64,000 bases of DNA from Streptomyces sp. Ru71 (GTDB taxonomy: Bacteria; Actinomycetota; Actinomycetes; Streptomycetales; Streptomycetaceae), in the NCBI RefSeq assembly GCF_002920535.1, contig NZ_PQSS01000019.1, forward strand, positions 1 to 64,000, written 5' to 3'. This document shows, piece after piece, positions 1 through 8,339 of the stretch. A program made the position numbers and the translations under genes. The notes under the pieces were generated by a model. The model worked only from the letters and a program-made list of their open reading frames with translations. It was not told the DNA's origin and ran no database searches. Every line of letters starts with the position of its first letter. Position 1 is the first letter of the stretch.

Positions 1-441
1 GGTCTCGCCGAGGCGTTCGCGCACCGCCGTGAGCGGCCCCGCGCCGTCGGCCGGCGTCGCGGGCGGCAGATGGCGGGCGGGCGCCAGGTCCACGTCGTCG
101 TCCAGGAGGTCGATGACGGGCAGGGAGCGGGCCAGACCGGGCCCCGGGGGTCTCGCACTCGGCGGTCCCGTGAAGGGCCCCGTCCTCGGCTCGGCCGTCC
201 CGTGATGGCGCGGGCTCCGGCCCGGCGGTCCCGTGAGGCCCGTCTCCGGTTCGGCCGTCACGTGAAGGCCCGGGCTCCGGCTCGGCGGTCCCTGAGGCCC
301 CATCCCCGGCTCGGCCGTCACGTGGAGGTCCGGGCTCCGGCTCGGCGGTCCCTGAGGCCGCATCCCCGGCTCGGCCGTCACGTGGAGGTCCGGGCTCCGG
401 CCCGGCGGTCCCGTGGGGCCCATCCCCGGCTCGGCCGTCAC
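1..441 (-). CDS. possible partial reading frame at the left edge, containing 20-residue repeats
   Basis: A minus-strand frame stays open from about 525 to the left edge. Its outer part reads like real coding sequence, with a stretch resembling LPVIDLLDDDVDLAPARHLP at roughly 121-60. I associate that style of segment with the C-terminal half of N-6 DNA methylases in Streptomyces, from memory only. Upstream, the same frame passes through the 60-bp tandem repeats and gives a proline/glycine/serine-rich 20-residue repeat (core HVTAEPG). No methylase catalytic domain can lie upstream, because the RNA ligase gene occupies that DNA. The frame is therefore a gene remnant, a gene with an unusual repeat-rich start (GTG at 441 or ATG at 423), or chance. 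The plus strand is also open here, so openness alone proves little. Confidence 0.3.
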   Translation of the reverse strand, partial: MTAEPGMGPTGPPGRSPDLHVTAEPGMRPQGPPSRSPDLHVTAEPGMGPQGPPSRSPGLHVTAEPETGLTGPPGRSPRHHGTAEPRTGPFTGPPSARPPGPGLARSLPVIDLLDDDVDLAPARHLPPATPADGAGPLTAVRERLGET

Positions 442-480
442 GTGGAGGCCCGGGCTTCGGCTCGGACCTCCCCTGATGGT
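181..480. repeat. tandem repeat, 60-bp unit, about five copies
   Basis: Five successive 60-base units are aligned with no insertions or deletions. Each contains the core CGGCTCGGCCGTCACGTGGA followed by a block like CCGGGCTCCGGCTCGGCGGTCC. Copies at 301-360 and 361-420 are almost identical. The outer copies diverge, and a decayed partial copy may precede 181. Because 60 is a multiple of three, copy-number change would keep any reading frame crossing it intact. Confidence 0.9.
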
Positions 481-496
481 GACCGTTTCGTGGTCG

Positions 497-1567
497 TCAC
501 TCGAACTCGGTGCCTCCCTTGCGGGTCAGGTACGCCGGGCTGACCGCCTTGGCGATGGCTCGGCCACCGGTCACCGGGCTGTAGCGCTCCCGCGCGGGCC
601 GGATCACCACGCCCTCCCGCAGGTGCAGCTCCCGGCCGGAGACGGTCTCGCGTCCACTGGCCCACTCCAGCACCCGGTCGATGCCGAACGGCCCCTCGTA
701 CAGACGCGGCACCAACGGCAGCTCCCCGTCGAGCAGCTCGGCCGCGTCCAGCCAGCGCACCGCCCCGTCGATCTCCGCCGACACGTCGAACACGGCGTAC
801 CCGAGCGCGTGGTCCCGGCGCCCGTCCGCGCCGTACGTCAGATCCTGCACGCCCGCGCCGTAGACCTCGCCGAAGATCCCGACCCGGCCGGCCCCCAGCC
901 GCCGGGCGAGCCCGGCGGCCACCTCGGCGACGCCGTGCGCCCGCACCGCCCGCCAGTACAGGTTGCGTGGATCCTCCTTCAACGCCAGCGACTTCGCCCC
1001 GAAGCCCTTGGACGACACGAACACCCGGCCGGTGTCGGCCACATAGGTCAGCAGGCAGGCCGAACCGTGCAGCTTCTCCGTCAGCACCACCGGCTCGCCC
1101 GGCGCGAAGACGTCCGGATACCGCTGGATGTTCTCGATGTCCACCCACGGCAGCAGCTCGGGCGCGGACTCCACCTCGCCGTCCATCGTCGGCGGCACTG
1201 GCGGCACCCACTTGGTGATGCCCAGCAGCTCCGCGAAGTCCGTGCCCTCCCGCGCCGCCCGCAGCAGGTCCACGCCGGCCAGCGCCCTGGGCCGGCACAC
1301 GATGCCCTGCGACAGCTCACCGCGCAGCCGCACCGCCTTGACCCGGTTGGCGGCGCCGCCCGCCAGCCGCCCGGTCAGCCCCAGCTCCTCGATCAGCGCG
1401 TCCGGCAGCACCGCCTGCTCGGGGATGTAGACGGCGGCCTCACCCGTGCGGTACGCGCCCTTGGCGACCACCGCGCGGTACAGGCCCACCTGGGCCAGCT
1501 CCAGCGCGTCGGCGTCGGGATGCTCGTGAACGGTCAGCACTTCGGCGGTGACGCGCAGCGTCGACAT
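497..1567 (-). CDS. ATP-dependent RNA ligase, Rnl5/DraRnl type
   Basis: The 356-residue product resembles the Deinococcus DraRnl family, which seals nicked RNA, typically 3'-OH/5'-phosphate ends bridged by a template. The N-terminal part (about 1-110) looks like an OB-type domain of the EMAP/tRNA-binding style. The ligase core follows: motif I is K165-L-H-G, where the lysine would carry AMP, then GIFGEVYG (motif III), EGVVIRP (motif IV) and a lysine-rich motif V (AIAKAVSP). The start is the ATG at 1567, with GAGG about 8 bases upstream. It is monocistronic and diverges from the hypothetical gene at 1704, so the two share about 135 bases of promoter DNA. Family assignment is firm; the physiological RNA target is unknown. 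Confidence 0.85.
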   Translation of the reverse strand: MSTLRVTAEVLTVHEHPDADALELAQVGLYRAVVAKGAYRTGEAAVYIPEQAVLPDALIEELGLTGRLAGGAANRVKAVRLRGELSQGIVCRPRALAGVDLLRAAREGTDFAELLGITKWVPPVPPTMDGEVESAPELLPWVDIENIQRYPDVFAPGEPVVLTEKLHGSACLLTYVADTGRVFVSSKGFGAKSLALKEDPRNLYWRAVRAHGVAEVAAGLARRLGAGRVGIFGEVYGAGVQDLTYGADGRRDHALGYAVFDVSAEIDGAVRWLDAAELLDGELPLVPRLYEGPFGIDRVLEWASGRETVSGRELHLREGVVIRPARERYSPVTGGRAIAKAVSPAYLTRKGGTEFE

Positions 1568-1703
1568 GGGAATCCTCGGTTTCCTGGTCGTCAGGTCGGT
1601 TTCATCGCCTCCCCACTGTCCGGACCGCAAAGGGCTGGAGCGAGCGGATTTCGGACTGCTAGCGTGGCGATCTTCGGCCGGTGGCGACACCGCGCACGGA
1701 GCC

Positions 1704-2456
1704 GTGACAAGGACAACGCCCTTGCCCTCAGCTGCCCTTGACGCCGCGCTCGCGGACGTCGAGACGGTCTTCAACGGCTTCGCCAGTCCGGGGGAGACCG
1801 GCTGCGAACGCTGCTTCCGCCCCGAGGAGACCGCCTGTCTGCGCACCCCGTACCGCAGAGTGCCGGACGGGCTGCTCGCCCGCTTCCTCTTCAAGGACCC
1901 TCTGCACTACGACGACCACCCCGCCGTGCTGCGCCGTCTGCTGCCGCAGGCGGCACGGGCCATGGCCGACGGCACCCTCGACGGCATCGGCTGGGGATGG
2001 CACGGGCTGGCCCGCGTCGACTGGCGGGCCTGGCCGGCCCAACAGGCGGCCGCAGTCGAGGCGTTCGTGCACGCCTGGTGTCAGGACGTCCTCCTGACGC
2101 CCGCGCCGTCGTACCCGGCGGAGGCGGTCTTCGAGACGTGCGGCTCGATCCTGTGCGGCATGACCGCGCTGCTGCACCGCTGGCCGGAGGGGTCCACGCC
2201 GGACGCGCACCTGGCCGCCTGCGCGCGCGGGTGGATGGAGGACCTGCTCGTCGACCGGTGGCCGCTGACCTGGTGGGACCCGGACGACGAGGCTGCCGCC
2301 GTCACCGAGCTGCGGCACTGGCTGTCCGGCCCCGGCGCCGCCCGCCTGGGGGCGCGCGGGGACCGGGACCTGGCGACCCGGGCGGGACTGCTCGCCCTGC
2401 CCTACGACGAGCGCTGGGCGCACCCGTACTGGACCAGCGCCTCCGCCACCAACTGA
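1704..2456 (+). CDS. conserved hypothetical protein, cysteine-containing
   Basis: A 250-residue protein I do not recognise. Near the N-terminus it has GCERCF and a further Cys about a dozen residues on, a possible metal site, followed by an alpha-helical, tryptophan-rich body with no signal peptide or membrane segment. I chose the GTG at 1704 because GGAG lies just upstream and the product starts shortly before the conserved-looking part; the frame extends further upstream into the RNA ligase start region, which is unlikely to be coding. The 3' end overlaps the convergent DUF849 gene by 55 bases. Codon use is typical for the window. Confidence 0.7.
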   Translation: MTRTTPLPSAALDAALADVETVFNGFASPGETGCERCFRPEETACLRTPYRRVPDGLLARFLFKDPLHYDDHPAVLRRLLPQAARAMADGTLDGIGWGWHGLARVDWRAWPAQQAAAVEAFVHAWCQDVLLTPAPSYPAEAVFETCGSILCGMTALLHRWPEGSTPDAHLAACARGWMEDLLVDRWPLTWWDPDDEAAAVTELRHWLSGPGAARLGARGDRDLATRAGLLALPYDERWAHPYWTSASATN

Positions 2457-3130
2457 GCGTTGGACAGGGCCGGTCGGCCGTCCGGCAGGAGCAGCGTGTC
2501 CTCCAGCCCGATCCGTGTGGCGAGGCCCAGCCGCCCCGCCAGCCGCAGCACCGGCCAGGCGCCGCCGTCCTCGCCGTGCAGCAGCACCGGGCGGCCGTGC
2601 GCAGGGCCCAGTTCGGCGAGCAGTGCCCGTGCCGTGTCCTCGGCCGTGCCGCGGTCGGGCTCCATGACCTCGGCCAGCACCCGCAGCACCTTCGGCGCGA
2701 GCGGGGAGCGCAGGAAGCGGGCGGCGCCCTCGGTGCCGGACCACACGCCCGCCTCGATGCCCACGCCGAGGTCGAGCAGGGCGGCGGCCACCTCCTCGGC
2801 GCCCGGTTCGTGCCAGTTGACCGAGGCGTGGTCGGGCAGCACCGTCCAGCTCCGTATCCGCGCGACGCGGGCGGCCGGTTCGGGCTCCGCCCACGCGCCG
2901 GTCGTCACGCCCACCGGCACGGACACCCGGGCGCGTATCGCCTCCAGCGCCGGCCCCACCACGCGGGGCGACAAGGAGTCGTGGCCGCACGGTGTCCTCG
3001 GGTGGACGTGGATGTCCGTGGCCCCGGCCGCGACCGCCCGCGCGGCGGCCTCGGCCAGCTCCCGCGGCGTACGCGGCACGGCGGCGCCGTCGGCGGCACC
3101 CCGGGTTCCGTTCAGACAGACCTGCACCAT
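2402..3130 (-). CDS. beta-keto acid cleavage family enzyme (DUF849)
   Basis: This 242-residue protein fits the 3-keto-5-aminohexanoate cleavage enzyme (BKACE/DUF849) family. Members are zinc TIM-barrel enzymes that condense a beta-keto acid with acetyl-CoA to give acetoacetate and a new acyl-CoA. Visible features are the metal-site IHVHPR, VPVGVTTG on a barrel strand, NWHEPG, and RIGLEDT near the C-terminus with the expected acidic metal ligand. It is shorter than typical members (about 270-310), so peripheral loops seem trimmed. The start is the ATG at 3130; the frame extends upstream without an obvious ribosome site. The substrate cannot be read from sequence, and no lysine-fermentation genes are nearby. 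Confidence 0.8.
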   Translation of the reverse strand: MVQVCLNGTRGAADGAAVPRTPRELAEAAARAVAAGATDIHVHPRTPCGHDSLSPRVVGPALEAIRARVSVPVGVTTGAWAEPEPAARVARIRSWTVLPDHASVNWHEPGAEEVAAALLDLGVGIEAGVWSGTEGAARFLRSPLAPKVLRVLAEVMEPDRGTAEDTARALLAELGPAHGRPVLLHGEDGGAWPVLRLAGRLGLATRIGLEDTLLLPDGRPALSNAQLVAEALVQYGCAQRSS

Positions 3131-3210
3131 GCCCCGATGGTGCCCGACACCACGGACAGCACGCCCCGGCGAAGGGGGTGCGTCCCCCGGCACACCCCCA
3201 CCGAGCGGCC

Positions 3211-3274
3211 CCGGCCGCACGTGCTCAGGCCGCCACCAGCAGCCGGCCGCACGTGCTCAGGCCGACACCAGCAA
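3211..3274. repeat. 32-bp tandem duplication spanning a gene's stop codon
   Basis: Two copies of a 32-base unit (CCGGCCGCACGTGCTCAGGC, then CGCCACCAGCAG or CGACACCAGCAA) sit head to tail at 3211-3242 and 3243-3274. The right copy contains the last codons and the TGA of the minus-strand gene at 3257-3859. The left copy repeats these codons and the stop beyond the gene, with two substitutions. Confidence 0.8.
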
Positions 3275-3859
3275 CCGGCCGAACCGCGCCTGTGTCAGCG
3301 CCTCCGGCGTGAGAACCGGCCGCGGCACCAGAATCCCGCAGTCCACGCAGACCGGACCTGCGGACGGCTCATGGTCCAGCCCGTACCGCCACACCAGCCG
3401 GCTCCCGTCGCACACCGGACAGCTCGTACCCGGCTCGCGCTCCAGCGCCGCGATGAGCCGGCGCAGCACCTCCGCCAGCGGCTCGCGCGGATGCACCCGC
3501 GGGTCGTCGCACCAGGCGACCCCGAATCCGCCCCAGGTCATCCGGTGCCAGTCGTCCACGCTGCCCGGCCTGCGCAGCCCGTCGTGCTTCTCCTTCCTGC
3601 GCCGCTCGGCGAACTCCACCTCATAGGCGAGCCACACCGACCGCGCCTCCTCCAGCTCGCCCAGCGCGGCCACGAGCCGCGCCGGGTCGGGAGACCTGTC
3701 CTCCGGTCCGAACCCCCACCGGCCGCACAGATGGTCCCAGGTCGCCCTGTGCCCGTACGGAGCGAACCGCTCCAGACATTTGCGCAACGAGTAGCGGCGT
3801 AGCGCCAGATCGCACCGCGGATCGCGTACCTGTCTCGCCAGACTCCGGAAACCGGCCAT
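3257..3859 (-). CDS. conserved hypothetical protein with C-terminal zinc-ribbon cysteines
   Basis: A 200-residue basic protein without a signal peptide. Its C-terminal third has two cysteine pairs, CPVC and CVDC, about 28 residues apart, the spacing of a zinc ribbon. The N-terminal two thirds is helical and charged, with a run of Arg/Lys near the middle (ERRRKEKH). No catalytic motif is evident and I do not recognise a named family. It is transcribed away from the penicillin acylase gene, with 257 bases between the two starts. The 3' end is duplicated downstream (3211-3274). A nucleic-acid-binding role is possible from the zinc ribbon and charge but is only a guess. Confidence 0.7.
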   Translation of the reverse strand: MAGFRSLARQVRDPRCDLALRRYSLRKCLERFAPYGHRATWDHLCGRWGFGPEDRSPDPARLVAALGELEEARSVWLAYEVEFAERRRKEKHDGLRRPGSVDDWHRMTWGGFGVAWCDDPRVHPREPLAEVLRRLIAALEREPGTSCPVCDGSRLVWRYGLDHEPSAGPVCVDCGILVPRPVLTPEALTQARFGRLLVSA

Positions 3860-4116
3860 CGCCTTGCACCTCCGTCACACCTGCACCTGTACTTCGGTCA
3901 CGTCGGCGTCGTCGTGCGGACGTCGCCGAATAGACGTATCGACACGCGATCCGGCTCCCTCCGTTTTCCGATGCCGTCCATCCATCAGCCCCCGGTTGAC
4001 CCCGACGGGCCCTGCCACGGCCCGAGTTGACCCCCAAACGTGACGCATGTTCATCTTCAAACGCGGGGATACCGCCGGTAACATCCGGCCAACCCCCACG
4101 TCGGTAGGAGCCGCCC

Positions 4117-6906
4117 ATGTCATGGCGCACCCCACGAAGCACGCTTGACAGACTGAGAACTCCTCGCGGATTCCACGGGTTCCTGAAGACCGCATCCGTA
4201 TGCGCCCTCGTTGCCGGGCTTTTGTCACCGCTTTCCCAGACCGCGGCAACGGCCGCCGAGGCCGCCACCGCCGATGACCACTGCGGCGGCCAGTGTTCGG
4301 ACATCCTGCCGCCGGGCCAGAACGGCAACGCCACCCTCGCCCAGATCCTCCTCAACCAGGCGTTCGGCACCCAGCCGAGCCACGCCGAGGGCCAGCTGGG
4401 CCCCTACGCGAACCTGGCCACCGGCTACCCGTCCCTCACCACCGACAAGATCAACACGTTCTTCAACGACGCCTCCTTCGGCGTCCCGGCCGACCAGATC
4501 GCCTCCACCCTCAAGCCGGCCGGCCGCACCGACGTCACGATCGTCCGCGACAAGAAGACGGGCGTACCGCACATCACGGGCACCACCCGCTACGGCACCG
4601 AGTTCGGCGCCGGATACGCCGCCGCCCAGGACCGGCTGTGGCTGATGGACGTCTTCCGGCACGTCGGACGCGGCCGGCTGACCTCCTTCGCGGGCGGCGC
4701 ACCGGCCAACCAGGGCCTGGAGCAGCAGTTCTGGCGCAACGCCCCCTACACCGAGGCCGATCTGCAGGCCCAGATCGACCGGGCCGTAGCCGGCGCGGGC
4801 GCCCGCGGGCAGCAGGCCCTGGCGGACGTCCACGCCTACCTCGACGGCGTCAACGCCTACATCGACGCCTCCGACAGCGGACGCTACTTCCCCGGCGAGT
4901 ACGTCCTGACCGGCCACAAGGACTCCATCACCAACGCCGGCACCATCGAGCACTTCAAGGACACCGACATGGTCGCGCTCGCCTCGGTGATCGGCGCCCT
5001 GTTCGGCTCCGGCGGCGGCGGTGAGGTGAACAACGCGCTCTCCCTGCTCGCCGCCCAGCAGAAGTACGGCGTGGCGGAGGGCACGAAGGTCTGGGAGTCC
5101 TTCCGCGAGCGCAACGACCCCGAGGCCGTGCTCACCCTCCACGACGGGCAGCGCTTCCCCTATGCCACCCGGCCCGACGACCCGCAGGGCGAGGCCCTGC
5201 CCGACCCGGGCTCGGTCACCGAGGAACCGCTGGTCTTCGACCGCACCGGCAGCGCGGCCACGGCCGCCGCGAGCACCACCTCGAAGACGGCCGCGAGCAA
5301 CGCCCTCTCCTCGGCCCGGCGCGGCATGTCCAACGCGCTCGTCGTCAGCGGCGCGCACACCGCGAGCGGCCACCCCGTTGCCGTGTTCGGCCCGCAGACC
5401 GGCTACTTCGCGCCCCAGCTGCTCATGCTCCAGGAGATCCAGGGCCCCGGCCTGAGCGCCCGTGGCGCCTCCTTCGCCGGGCTGAGCATGTACGTCGAAC
5501 TGGGCCGCGGCCAGGACTACGCCTGGAGCGCCACCACGTCCGGCCAGGACATCATCGACACCTACGCCGTCGAGCTGTGCCAGGACGACCACCACTACCT
5601 CTACCGCGGCACCTGCACACCGATGGAGCAGGTCGAGCAGAAGAACGCCTGGAACCCGACCGTCGCGGACGGCACCGCCGCCGGCTCGTACACGATGCGG
5701 GTGTGGCGCACCGCGTACGGACCGGTGGAGTACCGGGCCACCGTCGGCGGCAAGAAGGTCGCCTACACCACGCTGCGCTCGTCCTTCCTGCACGAGGCCG
5801 ACTCCATCATCGGCTTCCAGATGCTCAACGACCCCGACTACGTCAAGGGGCCCGAGGACTTCCAGAGCGCGGTGCGGCACATCAACTACACCTTCAACTG
5901 GTTCTACGCCGACTCCGCGCACACCGCGTACTACAACAGCGGCGACAACCCGGTCCGCGCGAGCGGCGTCGACGCCGAGTTCCCGGCCTGGGCGCGGCCG
6001 GCGTACGAGTGGCGCGGCTGGGACCCGGCGACCAACACGGCGACCTACACCCCGCCCTCCGCGCACCCCCACTCCCTCGACCAGGACTACTACATCTCCT
6101 GGAACAACAAGCAGGCCGAGGACTACGCGGCCGCGCCCTGGGGTGAGGGGTCCGTGCACCGCGGCGACCTGCTCGACGACCGGGTGCGGAAGCTGGTCGC
6201 GGCCGGCGGCGTCACCCGCGCCTCCCTGACCCGGGCGATGGCCGAGGCGGGCCTGACCGACCTGCGCGCGGAGGACGTCGTACCGGACCTGCTGAAGGTG
6301 ATCGACAGCGCCCCGGTGACCGACGCGACGGCCGCGGCGGCAGCCGGGAAGCTCCGGACCTGGCTCGCCGCGGGCGCCCGGCGCACCGAGACCTCGGCCG
6401 GATCGAAGACGTATGCCGACGCCGACGCGATCCGCATCCTGGACGCGTGGTGGCCGCTGCTGGTCAAGGCCGAGTTCGAACCCGGCCTGGGCACCGAGCT
6501 GTACACCGCCTTCACCCGCAACCTGCCTGTCGACGAGGCCCCGTCGGCCGGCCACGGGCCCACCGGGGCGCACGCCGGGAGCTCCTTCCAGTACGGCTGG
6601 TGGAGCTATGTCGACAAGGACGTCCGCGCGGTCCTCGGTGAGCCGGTGCGCGGCCCGCTGGCGCACACGTACTGCGGCGGCGGCAGCCTCGGCGCCTGCC
6701 GTGACCTGCTCCTCGGCACACTGAAGGAGGCCGCGGGCAGGACCGCCGCGCAGGTCTACCCCGGTGACGACCAGTGCTCCGCGGGCGACCAGTGGTGCGC
6801 GGACGCGATCGTGCAGCGCACGCTGGGCGGCATCAAGCACGGAAAGATCGGCTGGCAGAACCGGCCGACCTATCAGCAGGTCGTGGAGTTCACCTCACAC
6901 CGCTGA
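4117..6906 (+). CDS. secreted penicillin-acylase family N-terminal-nucleophile hydrolase
   Basis: A 929-residue precursor of the penicillin amidase (S45, Ntn-hydrolase) superfamily, whose members hydrolyse amide-linked acyl chains of beta-lactams, aculeacin-type lipopeptides or acyl-homoserine lactones. A long signal peptide has a basic n-region, a hydrophobic stretch at about 27-40 and a likely cut near TAATAAEA. The alpha chain holds the family motif GYAAAQDRLWLMD. Ser405 in RRGMSNAL is the predicted autocatalytic cleavage point and beta-chain nucleophile. Later motifs include FNWFYAD and the substrate-side ISWNNKQ. It is longer than well-known Streptomyces acylases (about 780-860), the excess lying mostly in the alpha/linker part. 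GTAGGAG precedes the ATG. Substrate unknown. Confidence 0.88.
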   Translation: MSWRTPRSTLDRLRTPRGFHGFLKTASVCALVAGLLSPLSQTAATAAEAATADDHCGGQCSDILPPGQNGNATLAQILLNQAFGTQPSHAEGQLGPYANLATGYPSLTTDKINTFFNDASFGVPADQIASTLKPAGRTDVTIVRDKKTGVPHITGTTRYGTEFGAGYAAAQDRLWLMDVFRHVGRGRLTSFAGGAPANQGLEQQFWRNAPYTEADLQAQIDRAVAGAGARGQQALADVHAYLDGVNAYIDASDSGRYFPGEYVLTGHKDSITNAGTIEHFKDTDMVALASVIGALFGSGGGGEVNNALSLLAAQQKYGVAEGTKVWESFRERNDPEAVLTLHDGQRFPYATRPDDPQGEALPDPGSVTEEPLVFDRTGSAATAAASTTSKTAASNALSSARRGMSNALVVSGAHTASGHPVAVFGPQTGYFAPQLLMLQEIQGPGLSARGASFAGLSMYVELGRGQDYAWSATTSGQDIIDTYAVELCQDDHHYLYRGTCTPMEQVEQKNAWNPTVADGTAAGSYTMRVWRTAYGPVEYRATVGGKKVAYTTLRSSFLHEADSIIGFQMLNDPDYVKGPEDFQSAVRHINYTFNWFYADSAHTAYYNSGDNPVRASGVDAEFPAWARPAYEWRGWDPATNTATYTPPSAHPHSLDQDYYISWNNKQAEDYAAAPWGEGSVHRGDLLDDRVRKLVAAGGVTRASLTRAMAEAGLTDLRAEDVVPDLLKVIDSAPVTDATAAAAAGKLRTWLAAGARRTETSAGSKTYADADAIRILDAWWPLLVKAEFEPGLGTELYTAFTRNLPVDEAPSAGHGPTGAHAGSSFQYGWWSYVDKDVRAVLGEPVRGPLAHTYCGGGSLGACRDLLLGTLKEAAGRTAAQVYPGDDQCSAGDQWCADAIVQRTLGGIKHGKIGWQNRPTYQQVVEFTSHR

Positions 6907-6911
6907 CGGCT

Positions 6912-8237
6912 TCAGGCGGCGGGCCGGCCGATGCGGCCCGCCGCCGCCACGACCTGCGCCAGCTCCCGGTGCAGGATGTCGCTGTGCGCGCCGGCCGGCG
7001 GGCCGCCGTGGCAGACCACCGCCGCCGCGTCCACGTTCACACAGCCCGACGCCGGCAGCGGCCCGCGCAGCGCGTCGGCGAGCGTCATCGCGCGGGTGCC
7101 CGGCACCGCCTGCACCCCGTCGTGGCCCATCGCGCCCCACTTGGCGCCGAGCAGCTGCCCGATGCCGAACTCCTGCGCCGCCCCCCGCGCGTCACCCGCC
7201 ATCTTCGACGCGAGCGGGTAGAAGGTGCCGAGGGCCGTGTCGTGCCGGGAGTGGCAGCACACCACGGGACCGTCCACGCGGTGCTGCTGGTCCTGGAGCA
7301 CACCTCCCGCGCGCGGGTCGTGCGGCAGCCGGGAGGAGAACGCGTAGTGCGAGAAGGCGCCCTGCAGCAGCGTCACCGACGCCACCGCGCGCACCCCCTC
7401 GGGCAGCCCGCGCAGCGCGAACGACACCAGCCGCCCGCCGAAGCTGTGCCCCACCAGATGCACCCGGATCCCCGGCACGGCGGTGGCCAGCTCCCCGACG
7501 ACCCGGCCGAGCCCGCGCTCGCCGACGGTCCCCGCGCGCCGCTTCATCGCGTAGTACGTCGCCTGCCGCAGCAGCTCGTGCGCCCCGTCCCAGGGGTTGG
7601 GCAGCCCGAACCCCTCCCGCCCGCCCTCCGCGTCCGCCAGCGCAGCGGCGAAGTCGGCGCACACCTCGGTCACCGGCCGGGTGAACATCGCCGGCTCGTC
7701 CTGCGGCACCCCCTCCGCCACCGTGTCGGCGGCGAACAGCGCCTGCGGGCCGGGCGCCACGACCTCCACCAGCAGCCGCACCAGCCGCCCGAACTCCGTC
7801 AGTTCGGCCTCCTCGCCGAGCTGCTGCTCCAGCAGCCGCGCGATCTGCTCGACGATCGGCGCCCGCCCGGGGAAGCTCTCCAGCAGCGCGTGCCGGGTGT
7901 CCTTGTCCAGCGCCGGGCGGCGCGGCGGCTCGGCGGTGACCGACCGCGGGAAGTCGGGGATCGGCTCGTCGGAGAACCGCATCGACGGCCAGACCACGCC
8001 GACGTACCCGATCCGGGCGCCCGGGGCCAGTTCCGGAAAGGGTGCGAAGAAGCTGCTGCACAGCCGGGTGGCGCCCGAGCGGTCGTTGTTCCAGCCGTGC
8101 GCGAACACCACCAGGTCGCGCACGCCCCGCTGGGCCGCCTGGGTCAGCAGCCGGTCCCTCTCCGCGCGGTCGACGTCGCCGTCCGCGTCGAAGGTCAGCT
8201 CCCAGTAGGGCGTCACACTCATCGCCGGCTCTGCCAT
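6912..8237 (-). CDS. alpha/beta-hydrolase fold protein
   Basis: A 441-residue cytoplasmic protein with an alpha/beta-hydrolase core. LVVFAHGWNN near residue 45 is the oxyanion-side strand, and VGHSFGG contains the nucleophile Ser265. A His suited to the triad lies in the C-terminal part (GHDGVQ or HSDI). The insert between residues 80 and 230 is unusually long for the fold and probably forms a lid. There is no signal peptide, so it is not an exported lipase. I chose the ATG at 8237 because GGAG lies about 8 bases upstream; an upstream in-frame ATG lacks this. It converges on the acylase gene with 5 bases between stops. Esterase or peptidase activity is possible; the substrate is unknown. Confidence 0.75.
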   Translation of the reverse strand: MAEPAMSVTPYWELTFDADGDVDRAERDRLLTQAAQRGVRDLVVFAHGWNNDRSGATRLCSSFFAPFPELAPGARIGYVGVVWPSMRFSDEPIPDFPRSVTAEPPRRPALDKDTRHALLESFPGRAPIVEQIARLLEQQLGEEAELTEFGRLVRLLVEVVAPGPQALFAADTVAEGVPQDEPAMFTRPVTEVCADFAAALADAEGGREGFGLPNPWDGAHELLRQATYYAMKRRAGTVGERGLGRVVGELATAVPGIRVHLVGHSFGGRLVSFALRGLPEGVRAVASVTLLQGAFSHYAFSSRLPHDPRAGGVLQDQQHRVDGPVVCCHSRHDTALGTFYPLASKMAGDARGAAQEFGIGQLLGAKWGAMGHDGVQAVPGTRAMTLADALRGPLPASGCVNVDAAAVVCHGGPPAGAHSDILHRELAQVVAAAGRIGRPAA

Positions 8238-8339
8238 GACGGACTCCTTCGTCCCCCCATGCGCTGCGCTGTGTGGCGCATCGTCCTGCGAACGGAGGAG
8301 ATTGGCCATACGTCACGGCATCACCCGTACGGCGGGTTT

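Noticed and set aside
70..543. Plus-strand ORF with 20-residue repeats
   Set aside because: Its openness follows from the 60-bp period and high G+C. It has no plausible ribosome site, runs antisense into the RNA ligase 3' end, and its composition (Arg/Pro) is typical of noncoding frames here.
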